Assembly (NCBI RefSeq): GCF_001870225.1
Contig: NZ_CP017675.1
Location: forward strand, 1,395,531 to 1,459,530
Direction: 5' to 3'
Length of the DNA: 64,000 bases
Origin: Gloeomargarita lithophora Alchichica-D10
GTDB taxonomy: Bacteria > Cyanobacteriota > Cyanobacteriia > Gloeomargaritales > Gloeomargaritaceae
In this document: positions 61,007 through 64,000 of the stretch, piece after piece
Layout of the letters: every line of letters begins with the position of its first letter
Numbering within the stretch: position 1 is the first letter of the stretch
Translations under genes and position numbers: made by a program
Notes under the pieces: model-generated
What the model was told of the DNA's origin: nothing
What the model saw: only the letters and a program-made list of their open reading frames with translations
Database searches by the model: none

Positions 61007-62043
61007 GATGGCCACTCCTGCGGCACATAGGCTAAGCGTTCTAACGCCCCGTCCAATAGGGCTAACCCCTCCGCCAAAGTTTGAAATTGCGCCACCGCCT
61101 GCCGCAACTGCGCCGCCCCCGCAAATTCCCGGGCGTACCAGGCCAAATGCTTGCGGGCTTGGCGTAACCCCGATTCTCCCTTGTACTCCCACAGGGCTAA
61201 CAAATGCTCCCGGGCGCACTGCAACCGTTGGGCGGGGGTGGGCGGGGCTAACACCTCCCCCGTGCGGAAAAAGTGGTCAATTTCCCCCACCAAAAAGGGA
61301 TAGCCCAGGGTGCCCCGGGAACACATCACCCCATCGGCACCAGTTAATTCCAGACAATCCAGGGCGGCCTGCACCGAAAAAATATCCCCATTGGCAATCA
61401 CCGGAATCCGCACCGCCCCTTTCACCCGGCGAATCCATTCCCAGCGGGCAGAACCCTGATAGCCCTGCGCCCGGGTGCGGCCATGCACCGTGAGCAACTG
61501 CGCCCCCGCCTGCTCCATGCGTTGGGCAAATTCCAAAATGTTAATCTCCTGGTCGTTCCAGCCCAAGCGGGTTTTCACCGTCACCGGCACGGGCACCGCC
61601 CGCACCACCGAGCGGACAATCGCTGCCGCCAGTTCCGGTTGCCGCAGTAGGGACGACCCGCCCCCGTTTTTGGTGATTTTATTCACCGGACAACCCATAT
61701 TAATATCCACCAAATCCGCCCCCTCCCCCACCGCCCGCACCGCCGCCTCCGCCAAAAAATCCGGGCGACAGTCAAACAACTGAATCCCCACCGGACGCTC
61801 CCCGGGGTCAAGCTCCATCAGGCGGGGCAGTTGGCGCATATAGTGCAAGCCCGTGGCACTCACCATTTCCGTATAGAGCAGGGAATGGGGGGCAAACCGG
61901 CGCACCAACCGGCGAAAGACCAAATCCGTTACCCCCGACAGGGGCGATTGCAATACCCGGCTCTGCACCACCAAAGAGCCAATGCGGAGGGGTGCGCTCA
62001 TCCGAGCAGGCAAAGCCATCTTCAGGCCGGACATAGGCATCAT
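60997..62043 (-). CDS. dus: tRNA-dihydrouridine synthase
   Basis: The FMN-dependent TIM-barrel enzyme has SPLSGVTDLVFRRLVRRFAP, VDINMGCPVNKITKNGGGSSLL with the catalytic cysteine, VKTRLGWND, HGRTRAQGYQG and IPVIANGDIFS. It reduces uridines in tRNA. The 348-residue length fits the DusB-type group. An internal ATG at 62001 (MSAPLRIGSL) is a second plausible start. It is translationally coupled to the AI-2E gene. Confidence 0.94.
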   Translation of the reverse strand: MMPMSGLKMALPARMSAPLRIGSLVVQSRVLQSPLSGVTDLVFRRLVRRFAPHSLLYTEMVSATGLHYMRQLPRLMELDPGERPVGIQLFDCRPDFLAEAAVRAVGEGADLVDINMGCPVNKITKNGGGSSLLRQPELAAAIVRSVVRAVPVPVTVKTRLGWNDQEINILEFAQRMEQAGAQLLTVHGRTRAQGYQGSARWEWIRRVKGAVRIPVIANGDIFSVQAALDCLELTGADGVMCSRGTLGYPFLVGEIDHFFRTGEVLAPPTPAQRLQCAREHLLALWEYKGESGLRQARKHLAWYAREFAGAAQLRQAVAQFQTLAEGLALLDGALERLAYVPQEWPSCA

Positions 62044-62139
62044 TCCATAACTTTTACCATTATATTAAGAAAACTTGCGGGGGAATCATGATAGGAATTC
62101 CCATGACAGTTCCCAGCAGTGTCTCAGCAAAGCGAATTT

Positions 62140-63240
62140 CTAAGCAAAGCCAATTTTCAGCAAGCACAGGTCATCCGGCCAACCCTCAGGGGAACGGGGA
62201 ATTTTGGACACGAGGGTTTGCGGGTCTGCCCCGGTGCTCAGCACTTGACCCAACGCTTCCCGCCCCCAGAGTTCCCCCTTTTCCCCCACCGGAATTTCGT
62301 AGGCACCATCGCTGAACAAATACAACTGCGCCCCGGCGGGCAGTACCGACTCATGGGCTTGGTAGGTTACGTCTGGGAACATCCCCACCGCCAACCCCCG
62401 CCCCGGCAAAGATACCACCTGGTGTGCCTGCCACAGCACCGCCGCCGGATGCCCCGCACTGGCGTAGGTTAAACGGCGAGTGCGGCGGTCATAAATCCCA
62501 TACCAGGCCGTAAAGTACTTGTCCTTATGCTGTTCCATCGGGAAAAACCGGTTCAAAAGTGCCAGCACCGCCGCCGGTTGGGTCATATCCGCCACCGAAC
62601 CGGAGCGCAATAAATTCAACACCGAAATGGACAACAAGGCCGCCCCCACCCCATGCCCCGCCACATCAATCACATAAAAAACAAACCGATGCTCATCCAG
62701 GTCAAAGTAATCAAAACAATCCCCCCCCAACTCCGTTGAGGGCACAAACACCCACTCGGTAGTAATCTCCCCCGTCAAGCGTGGGGCAGGCAACAGCGAG
62801 CGCACATAGCCTACCGCCTCCGCCAGTTCCGCTTCCAGGCGTTGCTTCTGGTCTTGCAAATCCTGGTTTAACTGGTACAGGCGCAATCCCGCCCGCACCC
62901 GCGCCTGCAATTCACTCGTATCAATGGGTTTGACCAAAAAATCATCCGCCCCGCTGTCCAAGCCATGCACCCGGTCGGATACCTGATCCTTAGACGTGAG
63001 CAGGATAAAAAACGTCGTCGCCAACGCCGGGGTCTGGCGCAACCGTTGACACACCTCCAACCCGTTCAGCCCCGGCATCATCCAATCACAAATCACCAGA
63101 GCCGGATGCAACTCCTGCGCCAACTGCCAGCCCTGCGCCCCATCAGCGGCCACGGCTACCTCATGCCCCTGGAGCTTGAGATTGCGTTGCAACACCAAGC
63201 GCATGGTGGGGTCGTCATCAATCACGAGAACTTTTGCCAT
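62140..63240 (-). CDS. Response regulator with PP2C-type phosphatase output
   Basis: The 366-residue product has a receiver domain (MAKVLVIDDDPTMR, phospho-acceptor Asp in LVICDWMMPG near residue 53, LTSKDQVSDRV, LVKPIDTSEL). A short coiled linker follows, then an RsbU/SpoIIE-type PP2C domain (GGDCFDYFDLDEHRFVFYVIDVAGHGVGAALLS). The output dephosphorylates an anti-sigma-antagonist-type protein in known systems. It is divergent from an anti-sigma-like kinase gene. Confidence 0.93.
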   Translation of the reverse strand: MAKVLVIDDDPTMRLVLQRNLKLQGHEVAVAADGAQGWQLAQELHPALVICDWMMPGLNGLEVCQRLRQTPALATTFFILLTSKDQVSDRVHGLDSGADDFLVKPIDTSELQARVRAGLRLYQLNQDLQDQKQRLEAELAEAVGYVRSLLPAPRLTGEITTEWVFVPSTELGGDCFDYFDLDEHRFVFYVIDVAGHGVGAALLSISVLNLLRSGSVADMTQPAAVLALLNRFFPMEQHKDKYFTAWYGIYDRRTRRLTYASAGHPAAVLWQAHQVVSLPGRGLAVGMFPDVTYQAHESVLPAGAQLYLFSDGAYEIPVGEKGELWGREALGQVLSTGADPQTLVSKIPRSPEGWPDDLCLLKIGFA

Positions 63241-63296
63241 ACAATCAAAGATAACGGAATCTTTGGTACATCTTGCCTCGCCCTCTGGGAACCCCT

Positions 63297-63737
63297 GTGA
63301 ATTTTGCCCTGCGTGCCAGCCGTATTGTCGTCAACTCCAACTTGGCCGCCTTGACCCAGGTGCTTGATTGGTTTGCCCAGTTCAACGAACCGCCTTTGAC
63401 CTACGAATTGTGGTGGTTTTGTCAGTTGGTTTTGGACGAGGGGTTTACCAATGCGGTGCGCCACGCCCATCGGGATTTGCCCCCTACCACCCCAATTACG
63501 GTAGAAGTACAGGTTTTTGCCGAAAGTATTGAAATGCGGATTTGGGATCACGGCCCTGGTTTTGACCTCAATCGTAAACTAAGTGAATTGACCCAAGCCC
63601 CCCAAGACCCGGAGCCGGAGGGGGGAATGGGGTTAGTGTTTTTACAAAAATTTGCCGACGTGGTTGACTACCAACGCCAGCAGGAACAAAACTGCTTATT
63701 TTTATGTAAATATCTCACCGCCGTTGCCACCGCCTAG
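63297..63737 (+). CDS. Anti-sigma-factor-like serine kinase (RsbW-type)
   Basis: The 146-residue product has a GHKL ATPase pattern: QLVLDEGFTNAVRHAH (N box), IWDHGPGFDL (G1) and GGMGLVFLQKFADVV (G2). GTG 63297 (VNFALRASRIV) is a likely start; a TTG at 63273 is the alternative. Such kinases bind sigma or antagonist proteins. The divergent PP2C regulator suggests a partner-switch pair. Confidence 0.85.
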   Translation: MNFALRASRIVVNSNLAALTQVLDWFAQFNEPPLTYELWWFCQLVLDEGFTNAVRHAHRDLPPTTPITVEVQVFAESIEMRIWDHGPGFDLNRKLSELTQAPQDPEPEGGMGLVFLQKFADVVDYQRQQEQNCLFLCKYLTAVATA

Positions 63738-63783
63738 TGCTCCGGGTGAAATGACCGCAACCATCCTGTAATTGTTTAACCCC

Positions 63784-64000
63784 ATGCCCGCCCCTCCTAA
63801 CCCAAACGACCATACTCGTATCCAAAGGGAAATTCGTGCCGGTCGCCCCTTCTCCCTCGCCGCTGTAATTGCCCAGGAGGGGTCAACATTCCTCCAAGGA
63901 GAATCCCCAGTTCCCCCACTCATCCAGGCCAGAATAGTTGTGAATTTATATATCAAAAATCAACTGGTAGATGCCGCCGGAGCCTTAAAAGCCGTCTTAC
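63784..64000 (+). CDS. Hypothetical protein, 3' end outside window
   Basis: An ATG at 63784 opens a frame that runs to the window end (MPAPPNPNDHTRIQREIRAG, SLAAVIAQEG, VVNLYIKNQLVDAAGALKAV). About 72 residues are visible. It looks mostly helical; no family was recognised. It begins 47 bp after the anti-sigma-like gene on the same strand. Confidence 0.6.
   Translation, partial: MPAPPNPNDHTRIQREIRAGRPFSLAAVIAQEGSTFLQGESPVPPLIQARIVVNLYIKNQLVDAAGALKAVL

Overview
The window comes from a cyanobacterial chromosome. It carries photosynthesis and thylakoid genes typical of the group: psbZ, a high-light-inducible protein, ycf37, a CRR7-like gene, thf1/psb29, a CGLD27 gene, a DgdA-type glycosyltransferase, a tocopherol/plastoquinone-type methyltransferase and nblA. 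It also has ldpA, several Uma2-family genes, a cyanobacterial-style ribBA and a chloroplast-like tRNA-Ile(CAU). Housekeeping genes are G/C-rich with many poly-G and poly-C runs, while the cas region (about 3.8-12.2 kb) is visibly more A/T-rich. A Gloeomargarita-like or thermophilic unicellular Synechococcus-like host is a guess only.

Layout. 1-12.3 kb is a defence island: the end of a Uma2 gene, a CRISPR array of 39 repeats, and a type I-C cas locus (cas5c-cas8c-cas7-[Uma2]-cas4-cas1-cas2 on the minus strand, with cas3 divergent on the plus strand). This island is heavily marked by small mobile sequences. A 181-bp element with inverted ends sits inside CRISPR repeat 4. Two old repeats carry a 22-nt loop insert. 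A 97-bp palindromic element splits cas3. 12.3-26.8 kb holds a Uma2 gene, tRNA-Gly, psbZ-ribH, a transketolase-like enzyme, a NIL-ferredoxin, a nitrilase-like amidase, ldpA, a dCTP-deaminase-like/ThyX pair, plsY, the CRR7/PD-(D/E)XK/ycf37 run, hli, and a GTPase-YtxH-DUF948-der run. 26.9-46.2 kb holds a CBS/coiled-coil signalling protein, nnr, a peroxiredoxin, dprA, gltS, two solute-binding lipoproteins, aspC, thf1, rbfA, a transglutaminase-like protein, a solute-binding/VWA lipoprotein, dgdA-rsmB, corA and a tRNA. 46.2-64 kb holds a repeat nest, TPR and CGLD27 genes, an asparaginase, initiator tRNA, an HxlR-regulated module, Usp, an aldo-keto reductase, the methyltransferase, mnmA, ribBA, nblA, pdxH, a Uma2 gene, an oxidoreductase, an AI-2E-type transporter, dus and a PP2C/anti-sigma-like pair.

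The most notable signal is a family of about 100-120 bp non-coding elements with inverted ends (AGGACACCTCTA or TAGCAAT type) around a GC-rich hairpin core. They recur at least ten times. In cas3 the insertion is 99 bp, keeps the reading frame, and its only in-frame stop is the TAG formed at its own left end. The same kind of terminal TAG also serves as the natural stop codon of cas3, dprA and the VWA gene. The adaptation genes and a 38-spacer array remain intact, so the locus looks like a CRISPR system whose effector nuclease has been switched off, or is now translated only by readthrough.
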